From assembly GCA_002305075.1 (NCBI GenBank), contig DBQC01000026.1, positions 62,000 to 125,999 on the forward strand: a stretch of DNA of 64,000 bases, read 5' to 3'. Source of the DNA: Ruminococcaceae bacterium UBA1404. GTDB lineage: Bacteria; Bacillota; Clostridia; Oscillospirales; Ruminococcaceae. Below, piece after piece: positions 42,763-52,244 of this stretch. The notes under the pieces are model-generated. The model was not told where the DNA came from and searched no databases. It worked only from the letters and a program-made list of their open reading frames with translations. The translations under genes and the position numbers were made by a program. Within the stretch, counting starts at the first letter, position 1. Each line of letters starts with the position of its first letter.

Positions 42763-43620
42763 GTGGAGGAGCGTGGCAGCGGCGAGATCCTGCTTAAAAC
42801 CCGCGCCTTTGGCGGATTTGAAAAGACCCAGGTGCTCAGTTACATAGACAAGCTGCGGGAAGAAAACCGTCAGGCCGAGGAGGAGCTCAACGAGCGCATT
42901 GCGGCCATTTCGGCGTCTAAAGATGCGCTGATGGACAGCATTGCCAGCTTTAAGGCCCAAATACAGGCGCTGGAGGCCCAGCTTGAGGAAAAGCAGGAGA
43001 AGATTCGGGCCCTCACTGGCACCATTGACACCATGGACGACCAGATTGTTCAGCAGCAACAGGCGCTGGCTGAAAAGGACGAGGTCATCCGTGGCTTTGC
43101 CGAGACCAACCGCCGGTTGGCCGCCTCTGCCGAGGAAAACGAGGATAAGGCCCGGCGCTATGCCGAGCTGTCCGGCCAGGTGGGAGAGATCATTCTTGAG
43201 GCCCGGCGCTCGGCGGGGGAGATTATCCGTTCGGCCGAGGAGGCTGCCGGTAGCTCCCGTCTGGAGATGCTGGACACTGCCCGGCGCATGGCTGGCGAAA
43301 TGGCCAGCTTTCGGGAGGATGTGGCCGATATACGGGGCACTGTACGCCAAATGGCCGACGCTCTGGATGGCCGCATAAACGCCATCGAGGCGGCGGCGGC
43401 CGATCTGGAAGAGCGGATATCCAAGCTGATGGAAACCGCCGACAAGGCAGAGGAAGCCCCCGAGCTAGCCGAAGGCAGCCAGACCGATTCTAAAACCGAC
43501 GAGGATGACCACTTAACCACCAAGCCGGTTACCCACCGGCCCACGCCGGAGCCCTCCCGTCCTTCTGGCAGGCCGCCCCAGCCCGAGCCCCCCAAAGGCG
43601 GATTTTTCTGGCGGCGCTAA
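42763..43620 (+). CDS. DivIVA-like coiled-coil protein
   Basis: A 285-residue protein. The N-terminus (KTRAFGGFEKTQVLSYIDKLREEN) resembles the membrane-binding start of DivIVA/GpsB proteins. A nearly continuous coiled coil spans ~30-235, rich in Glu, Lys, Gln and Ala heptads. A Pro-rich tail ends GGFFWRR. The start is GTG at 42763, with GAGGTG upstream. TATAAT at 42686-42691 with a weak -35 is a likely promoter. Role in cell division or shape is inference; alternative is a generic coiled-coil protein. Confidence 0.75.
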   Translation: MEERGSGEILLKTRAFGGFEKTQVLSYIDKLREENRQAEEELNERIAAISASKDALMDSIASFKAQIQALEAQLEEKQEKIRALTGTIDTMDDQIVQQQQALAEKDEVIRGFAETNRRLAASAEENEDKARRYAELSGQVGEIILEARRSAGEIIRSAEEAAGSSRLEMLDTARRMAGEMASFREDVADIRGTVRQMADALDGRINAIEAAAADLEERISKLMETADKAEEAPELAEGSQTDSKTDEDDHLTTKPVTHRPTPEPSRPSGRPPQPEPPKGGFFWRR

Positions 43621-43648
43621 TGGCCGCCTTACTTTAAGGAGAACGGAT

Positions 43649-44356
43649 ATGCTGAGCTTTTTTCAGAAAAAGCCCGCCCACTTTGTGTCGGCGGTGGTTC
43701 CGGCGGCAGGGTTATCCAGCCGCATGGAGGGCATCAATAAGATGCTGGCCGAAATAGACGGCATTCCCATCATTATCCACACCCTTATGGCCTTAGAGCG
43801 CTGCAGGAGCATCGCCGAGATTGTGCTGGTGGTGCCCGACGACCAAATCCCCGACTACCTGCGCCTTGTGGGGGAATTTCAGCTTAAAAAGGTGGCCGTT
43901 ATCACCAAAGGGGGAGACAGCCGCCAGCAGTCGGTGGCTATGGGAGTGGCGGCGGTGAGCGAGCGCTGCGAATATGTCTGCATCCACGATGGAGCCCGGC
44001 CCTTTGTTACCGCCGATATCGTGGAGGACTGTATCGACGGTGCGGTAAGCTGCGGCGCAGCCACGGCGGCAACCCCGCTAAGGGATACACTCAAACAGGC
44101 TGATTCCGAGGGCTTTGTGCGCAGCACGCTGCCCCGGGAACAGCTCTATCTCGTCCAGACGCCTCAAGTGTTCGAGCTTAATCTCTACCGTGAGGCGCAG
44201 GCCCTTGCCATAGACGATTACACCGACGATTGCCAACTGATCGAGGCCATGGGGCACCGGGTTATGCTCACTCAGGGCAGCGTTTTTAACATCAAGCTGA
44301 CCACACCGGAGGACCTTATTCTAGCCGAGGGGATTTATGACCATTATGAGGGATGA
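43649..44356 (+). CDS. ispD: 2-C-methyl-D-erythritol 4-phosphate cytidylyltransferase
   Basis: A 235-residue IspD that joins CTP and methylerythritol phosphate in the MEP isoprenoid pathway. CTP-site motif VVPAAGLSSRMEGINK, followed by ITKGGDSRQQSVAMG and VCIHDGARPFV, and the substrate region LVQTPQVFELN with TDDCQLIEAMG. AAGGAGAA precedes the ATG. It overlaps ispF by 20 bases. Confidence 0.95.
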   Translation: MLSFFQKKPAHFVSAVVPAAGLSSRMEGINKMLAEIDGIPIIIHTLMALERCRSIAEIVLVVPDDQIPDYLRLVGEFQLKKVAVITKGGDSRQQSVAMGVAAVSERCEYVCIHDGARPFVTADIVEDCIDGAVSCGAATAATPLRDTLKQADSEGFVRSTLPREQLYLVQTPQVFELNLYREAQALAIDDYTDDCQLIEAMGHRVMLTQGSVFNIKLTTPEDLILAEGIYDHYEG

Positions 44357-44864
44357 GCTACGCACCGGCCTTGGCTACGACAGTCACCGCACGGCCGCCG
44401 GTCGGCCCCTTATTCTGGCCGGGATCACTGTTCCCGCCCAAGTGGGGCTGCTCGGCCACTCGGACGCCGATGTGCTCTGCCACGCCGTGATGGATGCGCT
44501 TTTGGGTGCAGCTCATCTTGGCAACATCGGTATGCTTTTCCCCGACACCGACCCCGCCAACAAGGACGCCGACAGCCTTATGTTGCTGCGCCATGTGGCG
44601 GCGCTGACAGCAGGGGAAGGCTGGGAGATTGAAAATATAGACGCTGTGATTATTTTAGAGCAGCCCAAATTATCCCCCTATGTCCCTGCAATGGAGCAAA
44701 ACATTGCCACGGCTTGCGGCATTGAGCCTTGTCGGGTGTCGGTCAAGCCTAAGACCAACGAGGGCATGGACGCCCTAGGTCGGGGCGAGGGGGCTGCGGC
44801 GCTGGTGAGCTGCCTTTTGCGCCGTCGGGCAAATAGCTTGAGATGCAGCCCACCTTTATGCTAA
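44337..44864 (+). CDS. ispF: 2-C-methyl-D-erythritol 2,4-cyclodiphosphate synthase
   Basis: Up to 175 residues. Zn ligands are in GLGYDSHR (Asp, His) and the second His lies in GHSDADVLCHAVMDALLGAA; LFPDTDPANKDADSL and SVKPKTNEGMDALGRGEG are the substrate loops. It acts two steps after IspD. The start is either ATG 44337 (5 nt after GAGGGG) or ATG 44346 (MRDE). The last ~15 residues (NSLRCSPPLC) run past the usual end. Confidence 0.94.
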   Translation: MTIMRDELRTGLGYDSHRTAAGRPLILAGITVPAQVGLLGHSDADVLCHAVMDALLGAAHLGNIGMLFPDTDPANKDADSLMLLRHVAALTAGEGWEIENIDAVIILEQPKLSPYVPAMEQNIATACGIEPCRVSVKPKTNEGMDALGRGEGAAALVSCLLRRRANSLRCSPPLC

Positions 44865-44911
44865 GATAATAGAAGCCCTTTTACAGACTACAAGCCAATC
44901 GGAGAGACTCA

Positions 44912-45769
44912 ATGGGAATGGTAACCGAGCAGGTAACGGGCGTTTTGCGCACCCTTACCATCTTTGATGTTTTGGACATCTCCATCGTCAGCGTGATGAT
45001 TTATCAGGCCTTTAAGCTGGTGCGGGACACCCGAGCCCTTCAGCTGGTTAAGGGCCTGCTTGTGCTGTTTTTGCTCTTCTTTATCTCGCAGGCTATGCAG
45101 CAGCTCAGGGTGCTCAGTTTTATCATGACCAATATTATCCAAATCGGTGCCATGGCGCTGCTCATTGTATTCCAGCCCGAGCTGCGCCGTATGCTCGAGC
45201 AGGTGGGCCGCACCCAAATTAAACCGGTTTCTCTGTTTACATCGGTGGATAGCGAGGCCAATGCCCAACAGTGGCGCATCGCCATCGGCTATCTTGTGCA
45301 GAGCTGTGCCAATATGTCCCGCAGCCGCACCGGCGCCCTCATTGTGCTCGAGCGTCAAACCAAGCTGGGCGACATCATCAAAACCGGAACGGTTATCGAC
45401 GCTGCACCCAGCTCGGCCTTAATCGAGAACATATTTTTCCACAACTCCCCCCTCCATGACGGCTCGGTGATTATGCGCAATGGGCGCATTCATGCGGCGG
45501 GCTGCTACCTGCCCCTATCGGACAACTACGAAATCAACCGGGAGTTTGGCACCCGTCACCGGGCCGCCCTTGGCATGAGCGAGAACTCGGACGCGGTAGT
45601 GGTGGTGGTCAGCGAGGAGACCGGCGCCATCACGCTGGCAGTCAACGGGCGGCTGGACAGGGGCTACACTCCCGAGCGACTGAGCGCTGCGCTGATACAG
45701 CATTTATTACCCGAGAAAACGGAGGATGGCGAAGAGCGTAAAATGCCCTTTGCCCGCAGAAAAAAATGA
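44912..45769 (+). CDS. cdaA: Diadenylate cyclase CdaA
   Basis: A 285-residue membrane enzyme that makes cyclic di-AMP from ATP. Three N-terminal membrane helices (~20-85) precede the DAC domain, with the DGA-type motif HDGSVIMRNGRIHAAGCYLP and the RHR motif GTRHRAALGMSENSDA. GGAGAG precedes the ATG. It overlaps cdaR by ATGA, the normal partner order. c-di-AMP governs potassium and osmotic balance. Confidence 0.96.
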   Translation: MGMVTEQVTGVLRTLTIFDVLDISIVSVMIYQAFKLVRDTRALQLVKGLLVLFLLFFISQAMQQLRVLSFIMTNIIQIGAMALLIVFQPELRRMLEQVGRTQIKPVSLFTSVDSEANAQQWRIAIGYLVQSCANMSRSRTGALIVLERQTKLGDIIKTGTVIDAAPSSALIENIFFHNSPLHDGSVIMRNGRIHAAGCYLPLSDNYEINREFGTRHRAALGMSENSDAVVVVVSEETGAITLAVNGRLDRGYTPERLSAALIQHLLPEKTEDGEERKMPFARRKK

Positions 45770-47055
45770 GGATTGACATTAACAGACTGGTTGAAAACCG
45801 AAAGGCAACGGCCATTTTGTCGGTGCTTATTGCGGTGATTATGTGGTTTGCCGTGGTGTTCAGCGTGGACACCGAGGGGCAGCACACCATCACCGAGGTG
45901 CCGGTGCAGCTCAATGCGGCGGGCTCCACTGCGGGACGACTTGACCTCAAGCCCCTGATTGCCGAGGATAGTCCCATCTATGTGTCGGTGACCATATCGG
46001 GCAAGCGCTCGGTTATCGGCAATGTCACGGCCGAGGACATCTATGTCACCGCACCCATCGGTGGCATCCTCACTCCCGATGTCTATACTTTGGAGTTTTC
46101 AGGTGCCGATATTCACAAAAAAGGCTTTGAGGTGGTTTCCATAAACCCGGCCACCTACGATGTGATTTTTGATGCTTGGGTGCCCCGCATCCTCGATGTC
46201 AGCTTCCCCATCGAGGGGCTGACCATCCCCGAGGACTATGTGATGGACAATGTGATGCTCCGTCCTGAGACCATCGAGCTTTTGGGGCCGGATTCCATTC
46301 TTTCCACCCTCAAGTCGGCCACCATAAGCTACGACTTTGACGAACCTCTTACCAGCACTTTTAACACTACACTGCCGCTGGAGTTTTACGACTACTCGGA
46401 TAATCCCATAGAGCTCGACCCGGACTTTGTCCGGGCCAGCGAACAGGGGGGCGGCGAACTTAGTCTGCCCGCCAGCGTAGAAGTGACTATTCCCGTACTC
46501 AAGCGCAAAACCCTGCCGGTCACCATTCGGCTTACCAATCAGCCGCCCGGCTTTAATTTGGACAGCTTGTCCTACACGCTGTCCGAGCAGGAGATGACCT
46601 TGGCGGGGCCCGAGCGGGAGATTGACAGCCGGGAGGAGTTTTCTCTTGGCCTTATCGATATGCGGGAGATCGAGCCGGGCTTTGAGAAGCAGATCGATGT
46701 GCCCACCCCCACCGGCTACCGCAACCTCCACGACATCGAGACCATCACCGTGAGCTTTCCGCTGCCAGGCTACGATAAAAAGCTGCTTAACATCACCAAC
46801 ATTGAAATTACCAACAAACCCTCGGGCTACACCATCACGGCGGACACCCGCCAAATTCGAGGCGTGGCCATTGTGGGGCCCGCTTCGGTACTGCGAAGTC
46901 TGACCGCAGCCGATTTTGTGGCCGAAATCGACATGAATGATGTAGACCTCATTACCGGCCAGCGTTCGGCCGCGGTAAAAATCCGGCCCCTCAATCGGGA
47001 CGATGTGTGGGCCTTTGGTAAATACGAGGCATTTATCACAGTGCGCGAGGGCTAA
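45766..47055 (+). CDS. cdaR: YbbR-domain protein CdaR, regulator of CdaA
   Basis: A 429-residue protein with one N-terminal membrane helix (ILSVLIAVIMWFAVVFSV) and four extracytoplasmic YbbR repeats (~45-425), each with a VxVxVxGxxxxL-type strand pattern. CdaR proteins modulate the activity of CdaA. It starts within the cdaA stop codon. The usual third partner, glmM, is not downstream; a terminator follows instead. Confidence 0.93.
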   Translation: MRIDINRLVENRKATAILSVLIAVIMWFAVVFSVDTEGQHTITEVPVQLNAAGSTAGRLDLKPLIAEDSPIYVSVTISGKRSVIGNVTAEDIYVTAPIGGILTPDVYTLEFSGADIHKKGFEVVSINPATYDVIFDAWVPRILDVSFPIEGLTIPEDYVMDNVMLRPETIELLGPDSILSTLKSATISYDFDEPLTSTFNTTLPLEFYDYSDNPIELDPDFVRASEQGGGELSLPASVEVTIPVLKRKTLPVTIRLTNQPPGFNLDSLSYTLSEQEMTLAGPEREIDSREEFSLGLIDMREIEPGFEKQIDVPTPTGYRNLHDIETITVSFPLPGYDKKLLNITNIEITNKPSGYTITADTRQIRGVAIVGPASVLRSLTAADFVAEIDMNDVDLITGQRSAAVKIRPLNRDDVWAFGKYEAFITVREG

Positions 47056-47074
47056 AATAACATACCTTTAGGGG

Positions 47075-47131
47075 ACACAAAGCTGTGTGAGAGACGGTGG
47101 CTCTTTCAGTAAGCTTTGTGTTTTCCTTTTT
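47075..47131 (+). terminator. Terminator after cdaR
   Basis: ACACAAAGCT (47075-47084) pairs with AGCTTTGTGT (47112-47121) over a ~27-nt loop, followed by TTTCCTTTTT. Confidence 0.75.
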
Positions 47132-47342
47132 GGTCGTAAGTAGAGATGCACTGCTCGCTGCTCGTTGCTGCTATCGGTGCGAGTGCTGGCTGCCCTTCAC
47201 CTGTTCCCGAACACACCAGCCCGGCTGACCCATGTTCATAGGGGGCAAGATCCGATTCGTGGTGTCGGTGGCGTTGACCCTGCGGGTGGCCGAGACCCTT
47301 GCGATATTGCATGGCTGGAGTGGATGCCTTATAACTGCTTTC
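47132..47342. other. Unassigned spacer before recJ
   Basis: About 210 bases with no gene I can support on either strand. Short frames here lack SD sequences and recognisable domains. It has locally repetitive GCTCGCTGCTCGTTGCTG sequence. A small RNA cannot be excluded. Confidence 0.35.
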
Positions 47343-47371
47343 TTGATATTTTTCAAAAAAAATGGTAAAAT
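47343..47371 (+). promoter_or_regulatory. recJ promoter
   Basis: TTGATA (47343-47348) and TAAAAT (47366-47371) are 17 bp apart. Confidence 0.72.
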
Positions 47372-47485
47372 AACTGCATTGCGTAAAAACCGCATTCGCA
47401 GGGTTATTCCGGCGGATTATTAGTGCGCCGGCGCTGCCCAGTAAGGCGTTGCATCGGCGCCATAGCAAGGTGGCGAGAGCTGAAA

Positions 47486-49528
47486 TTGGGACTTAAACGC
47501 TGGCATATCAAACAGGTTGACAGGTCGGTGCAGGCCGAGATCGGCACTGCGCTGGGTCTGGGGCCGCTTGCGGCGGGCACATTGGCCGCAAGGGGATACA
47601 CAGCCGCCACGGCCTCGGGCTTTGTGTCGGGGGGCGAAGTGCTCCACGACCCTTATCTGCTAAAGGACATGGACAAGGCCGTCAGCCGCATCCGACAAGC
47701 TCTGGACAGCGAGGAGATTATCGCCATTTTTGGCGACTACGACTGCGACGGTATCACGGCCACAGCCATGCTGTACAGCTACCTGGAGATGCTGGGCGCA
47801 CAGATTTATTATTATATCCCCCGCCGGGAGGCCGAGGGCTACGGGCTTAACACCGCCGCCATAGACACGCTGCACAAGCTGGGGGTTGGGCTGATTATCA
47901 CGGTGGATAACGGCGTTAACGCTGTGGAGGAGGTGGCTTATGCCGCCTCGCTTGGCATGGATGTGGTGATTACCGACCACCACCGCCCCCGGGAGTGTCT
48001 GCCCGAGGCGGTGGCGGTGATAAACCCTCACCGATCCGACTGCTTATATCCTTTTAAGTATCTATGCGGGGTCGGAGTGGCCTTTAAGCTGGTTTGCGCT
48101 ATGGAGGAGGACATCGGCTACGAAACTCTGGAGCACTTTTCCGACCTTCTTGCTATTGGCACCGTGGCCGACGCAGTCAGCCTCACCGACGAGAACCGGC
48201 TGTTTGTGCGTCAGGGGCTTGTGCACCTGTCCGAGCCGTTGCGGCCGGGAGTGGCTGCTCTGCTTGAGCATTGCAATCTCACAGGCAAGCGGCTCACGGC
48301 CGAAAGCATCGCCTTTGCTATCGCCCCCCGGCTCAATGCGGCGGGACGGGTAGGCGAGCCGGACACGGCGGTCATGCTCTTTTTGACCGATGATGACAGT
48401 GAGGCCGCCCATTACTGTGCCCAGCTTGAGAGCTTTAACGAGGCCAGAAAGCTAAGCGAGCGCCATATCACCGAGGAGATCAGGGCCATTTTGGCCGCCG
48501 ACCCGGCGCTGCTCACCCGCCGCACACTAAGCCTCTATAAGGAGGGTTGGAACAGCGGCATCGTGGGCATTCTCTGCTCGCGGCTGGTGGAGCACTACGA
48601 AAAGCCCTGCCTGCTCATCAGCATAGAGGAGGAGGAGGCCCGAGGCTCTGGCCGCAGCCTGCCCGGATTTTCGCTGATCGATGCGGTTACGGCTGGCGCA
48701 CACCTGCTCACCCGCTACGGCGGACATGTACAGGCCGCGGGCTTTACACTACCCACAGCGCATGTGCCCGCCTTTATCGAGGCGGTAGAGACCTATGCCG
48801 CACAACATTACCCGGTGATGCCCACCGGAAGCCTGCAGGCCGATTGCGAGGTAACCCTTGCCAACCTAAGCATACAAAGCGTGGCCGAGCTCGAGAGGCT
48901 CGAGCCCTTTGGCGCCGACAACGAAACTCCGCTGTTTTATATGCGACAGCTTAAAATAGAGCGCATTTTGCCCACGACCGACGGTCGCCATGTGCGTATC
49001 GTGTTCACACAGGCCGATCAGGAGGTCACTGCCGTCTACTTCGGGATGTCGGCTGCCCGCCTTGGTCTCTTTCCAGGGGATATGGTGGACATCGCCTTTT
49101 CCACCGACATCAACCTATGGAATGACAAGCGGTCGGTCAACATAAAAATTAAGGATATGCATCTGTCGGGTGTGAATATTGATGCCCTCGCCGACGACCG
49201 TGAGCAGTATTACACCCACCTGCGGGGCGAGTTGCTGCCCGAATCGGCTCTGCCCACCCGAGAGGATATGGCCGTGCTCTACCGGGCCATCCGAGCGGCA
49301 GGAGGACTGCCCGCCGACCGGGATGCGCTGGCCTGCCGGCTCTGGAGTTCTGGACTCAGCTACACCCGCACCGCCCTTTCCGCCGATATACTTACTGAGC
49401 TTTCGCTTTTACATACCGAGGACACCGAGCAAGGCCTCATGCTGCGCATCACCCCCGGACGGTCCAAAGTAAACCTCGAGGACTCCAGCATACTGGCTCG
49501 TCACCGCCGCTCGGAGGTCACCCTTTAG
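47486..49528 (+). CDS. recJ: Single-stranded-DNA exonuclease RecJ
   Basis: About 680 residues. The DHH motifs are present: FGDYDCDGITATAM (I), TVDNGVNAVEE (II), DHHRP (III) and GTVADAVSLTDENR (IV). The DHHA1 domain has SGRSLPGFSLIDAV and GGHVQAAGFT. OB fold and C-terminal domain complete a RecJ of the longer Firmicute type. It degrades ssDNA 5' to 3' in repair. The start is uncertain: TTG 47486 with GAGAG upstream gives MGLKRWHIKQ; a GTG at 47423 would add 21 basic residues without an SD. Confidence 0.92.
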   Translation: MGLKRWHIKQVDRSVQAEIGTALGLGPLAAGTLAARGYTAATASGFVSGGEVLHDPYLLKDMDKAVSRIRQALDSEEIIAIFGDYDCDGITATAMLYSYLEMLGAQIYYYIPRREAEGYGLNTAAIDTLHKLGVGLIITVDNGVNAVEEVAYAASLGMDVVITDHHRPRECLPEAVAVINPHRSDCLYPFKYLCGVGVAFKLVCAMEEDIGYETLEHFSDLLAIGTVADAVSLTDENRLFVRQGLVHLSEPLRPGVAALLEHCNLTGKRLTAESIAFAIAPRLNAAGRVGEPDTAVMLFLTDDDSEAAHYCAQLESFNEARKLSERHITEEIRAILAADPALLTRRTLSLYKEGWNSGIVGILCSRLVEHYEKPCLLISIEEEEARGSGRSLPGFSLIDAVTAGAHLLTRYGGHVQAAGFTLPTAHVPAFIEAVETYAAQHYPVMPTGSLQADCEVTLANLSIQSVAELERLEPFGADNETPLFYMRQLKIERILPTTDGRHVRIVFTQADQEVTAVYFGMSAARLGLFPGDMVDIAFSTDINLWNDKRSVNIKIKDMHLSGVNIDALADDREQYYTHLRGELLPESALPTREDMAVLYRAIRAAGGLPADRDALACRLWSSGLSYTRTALSADILTELSLLHTEDTEQGLMLRITPGRSKVNLEDSSILARHRRSEVTL

Positions 49529-49556
49529 CTTCACCAACTGCCGAGGAGAATGAGAC

Positions 49557-51749
49557 ATGGCCGATAAGGTACATGCTACCTACGATACACTTAATAGGGC
49601 CATCGAGGCCAGCGGCAAAAGCTACGATGTGGCTCTTATTCGGCGTGCCTACGAGATGGCTAAAGAGGCCCACGGCGACCAGAATAGGGCCTCGGGCGCC
49701 CCGTATATCTCGCATCCTTTGGCGGTGGCCGTCATCCTTGTTGAAATGGGCATGGACAACGAATCGATAATCGCCTCGCTGCTGCACGATGTGGTGGAGG
49801 ACACCTGCGTAAGCTGTGAATCCATTGAAAAGCAGTTTGGCAAGACGGTGGCCTCCCTTGTGGAGGGGGTTACCAAGCTTGGTCGGGTGCCCTTTTCCTC
49901 CCGAGAGGAGGAGCAGGCCGAAAATGTGCGAAAAATGCTGCTGGCTATGGCCAAGGATATTCGCGTGATGATCATTAAGTTGGCCGACCGGCTGCACAAC
50001 GCACGCACCTTCCAGTACCTGCGGGACGACAAGGCCCGCTATAAGGCGCTGGAGACCATGGAAATCTACGCCCCCATTGCCCATCGACTGGGTATTAAAA
50101 CCATCAAAGAAGAGCTTGAGGACATCTCCCTGCGCTTTCTAGACCCCATTGCCTACCGGGAGATTGAGTACCAATTGGCCTTATTAGGCAGCGAGCGTCA
50201 GCAGGTGCTCGACGACATTAAGCGCCGCATCGAAGAGCGGGTGCACGACGAGCATCCGGGGGCCTATGTGGAGGGGCGCATCAAGAGCATTTATGGCATC
50301 TACCGCAAGGTGTTCCTTCAGGGGCGCAGCTTTGAAGAGGTGTTCGACATCTATGCCGTGCGCATCATTGTAGACACTGTAATCGACTGCTACAACATCC
50401 TCGGCATCATCCATGATATGTTCAGGCCTATCCCCAACCGGTTTAAGGACTACATCTCCACCCCTAAGCAGAATATGTATCAGTCGCTGCACACCACGGT
50501 GTTTGATAAAGAAGGCATCCCCTTCGAAACCCAAATCCGCACATGGGAGATGCACCACACCGCCGAGCTGGGTATTGCGGCTCACTGGAAATATAAAGCC
50601 GGTGTGCAAGGCAAAGACAGTCTCGAGGAGCGTTTGGCTTGGGTGCGCCAGCTTATCGAGAGCCAGCAGGACGGCGACGACGCCGAGGACATCATCCGTT
50701 CTATTAAGACCGACATCGCCCCCGAGGAGGTCTTTGTGTTCACGCCCAAGGGGGATGTTATCAGCCTGCCCAACGGCGCCACGGTGATAGACTTTGCCTA
50801 TGCCATTCACTCGGCGGTGGGCAACCGTATGCAGGCCGCCAAGGTGGACGGCCGAATTGTACCGCTGGATACCGTGGTTAAAACCGGAAACATTGTGGAG
50901 ATTATCACCACCGGTGCTCAGGGGCACGGCCCCAGCCGAGGCTGGTTGGATATCGTGCAAACCTCCGGAGCCCGCAGTAAAATCAGGGCATGGTTTAAAA
51001 AGGAGCGCCGAGAGGAAAATGTGGCACAGGGCCGCGAGATGGTGCAAAAGGAATTTAAGCGCCATAGCCTGAACTTTTCCGACGAGGAAGAGATGGAAAA
51101 GTTCATCCTGGACCAAACCAAGAAGCAGACCTTTACCACCATCGAAGACTTTTACGCGGCAGTGGGCTACGGCGGTATGTCCCTAAGCAAGATTATGCCG
51201 CGGCTGCGAGATGAGTATATTAAGCTTTACCGCCGGGCCGAACCCCCGTCTCCCGAGCAGCTGCTGCAAAAGCCCAAAAAAGAACGCAGAGCCTCCAGTG
51301 GCGTCATCGTAGAGGGGCTGGACAACTGTCTTGTCAAGTTTGCCAAGTGCTGCAACCCGCTGCCCGGCGACACCATTGTGGGCTTTGTTACCCGAGGCTA
51401 CGGCGTGTCCATCCACAAGGCCGACTGTCCCAACGCCCAGCCCGACCTCGACGACCCCGAAAATGCCAGCCGCTGGCTGCGTGCCGAATGGGCCAGCAAT
51501 GTGAAGGAGACCTTTAAGTCGGCTATCGAGATTATCGCCACCAGCAGGGAGGGCATTTTGGCCGAAATCACCACATCGCTCAACACCATGCATGTGCCAG
51601 TGCACGCCTTTAGCGCCCGGGAGGTTAAAAATCACCGAAGCCAGCTTAACATCATCATGGGCATCACCGACCTCAATCAGCTCCACTTTATCACCTCGCA
51701 GCTGGAGAAAATCCCCGGCGTTCTCTCCATCGTGCGGTCGGCTGTCTAA
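49557..51749 (+). CDS. relA: Bifunctional (p)ppGpp synthetase/hydrolase (RelA/SpoT)
   Basis: A 730-residue long RSH protein. The HD hydrolase domain (~45-155) has HPLAVAVILVEMG and LLHDVVEDT; the synthetase domain (~235-350) has GRIKSIYGIYRKV and YQSLHTTVFD. TGS (~390-450), helical and zinc-finger regions and a C-terminal ACT domain (~655-730) follow. Both catalytic sites look intact, so it should make and remove the stringent-response alarmone. It follows recJ by 28 bases and precedes dtd, a widely conserved order. Confidence 0.96.
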   Translation: MADKVHATYDTLNRAIEASGKSYDVALIRRAYEMAKEAHGDQNRASGAPYISHPLAVAVILVEMGMDNESIIASLLHDVVEDTCVSCESIEKQFGKTVASLVEGVTKLGRVPFSSREEEQAENVRKMLLAMAKDIRVMIIKLADRLHNARTFQYLRDDKARYKALETMEIYAPIAHRLGIKTIKEELEDISLRFLDPIAYREIEYQLALLGSERQQVLDDIKRRIEERVHDEHPGAYVEGRIKSIYGIYRKVFLQGRSFEEVFDIYAVRIIVDTVIDCYNILGIIHDMFRPIPNRFKDYISTPKQNMYQSLHTTVFDKEGIPFETQIRTWEMHHTAELGIAAHWKYKAGVQGKDSLEERLAWVRQLIESQQDGDDAEDIIRSIKTDIAPEEVFVFTPKGDVISLPNGATVIDFAYAIHSAVGNRMQAAKVDGRIVPLDTVVKTGNIVEIITTGAQGHGPSRGWLDIVQTSGARSKIRAWFKKERREENVAQGREMVQKEFKRHSLNFSDEEEMEKFILDQTKKQTFTTIEDFYAAVGYGGMSLSKIMPRLRDEYIKLYRRAEPPSPEQLLQKPKKERRASSGVIVEGLDNCLVKFAKCCNPLPGDTIVGFVTRGYGVSIHKADCPNAQPDLDDPENASRWLRAEWASNVKETFKSAIEIIATSREGILAEITTSLNTMHVPVHAFSAREVKNHRSQLNIIMGITDLNQLHFITSQLEKIPGVLSIVRSAV

Positions 51750-51776
51750 GACACTTTAAAACCTTGGAGGAGAAAA

Positions 51777-52229
51777 ATGAAGGCTGTTATTCAGCGCGTC
51801 AGCTCGGCTGAGATCACCATTGGCGATGTGCGCACCGCCCATATTGGCAAAGGTCTTGTGATCTTGCTGGGCATCGCACAGGGGGATAGCCCCCGCATGG
51901 CCGAGTACCTGGCCGACAAGATTGCCAACCTGCGCATTTTTGAGGACGATGCGGGTAAGATGAACCGCTCGACCCTGGAAGTAGGCGGGGCGGCGCTGGT
52001 GGTGAGCAACTTTACCCTGATAGCCGATGCTAAAAAGGGCCGACGGCCCTCCTTTGTGGAGGCGGCCCGTCCCGAAACTGCCGAGCCCCTTTACGAGCAT
52101 TTCGTGAGCCGTATGCGGGCTGCCGGCGTCGCCGAGGTGCAAACCGGCGAGTTCGGGGCCGATATGCTTATCAACATAGCCAACGATGGCCCGGTGACCC
52201 TTGTGCTGGACACCGATACGCTGCTATAA
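51777..52229 (+). CDS. dtd: D-aminoacyl-tRNA deacylase
   Basis: A 150-residue DTD that frees tRNA from D-amino acids. It starts MKAVIQRVSSAEITIG, with VILLGIAQGD, the SxxxP-like LVVSNFTLIADAKKGRRPSF and a conserved cis Gly-Pro near the C-terminus (IANDGPVTLVLDT). GGAGGA precedes the ATG. Confidence 0.96.
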   Translation: MKAVIQRVSSAEITIGDVRTAHIGKGLVILLGIAQGDSPRMAEYLADKIANLRIFEDDAGKMNRSTLEVGGAALVVSNFTLIADAKKGRRPSFVEAARPETAEPLYEHFVSRMRAAGVAEVQTGEFGADMLINIANDGPVTLVLDTDTLL

Positions 52230-52244
52230 AAGGGAGGAACGAGT

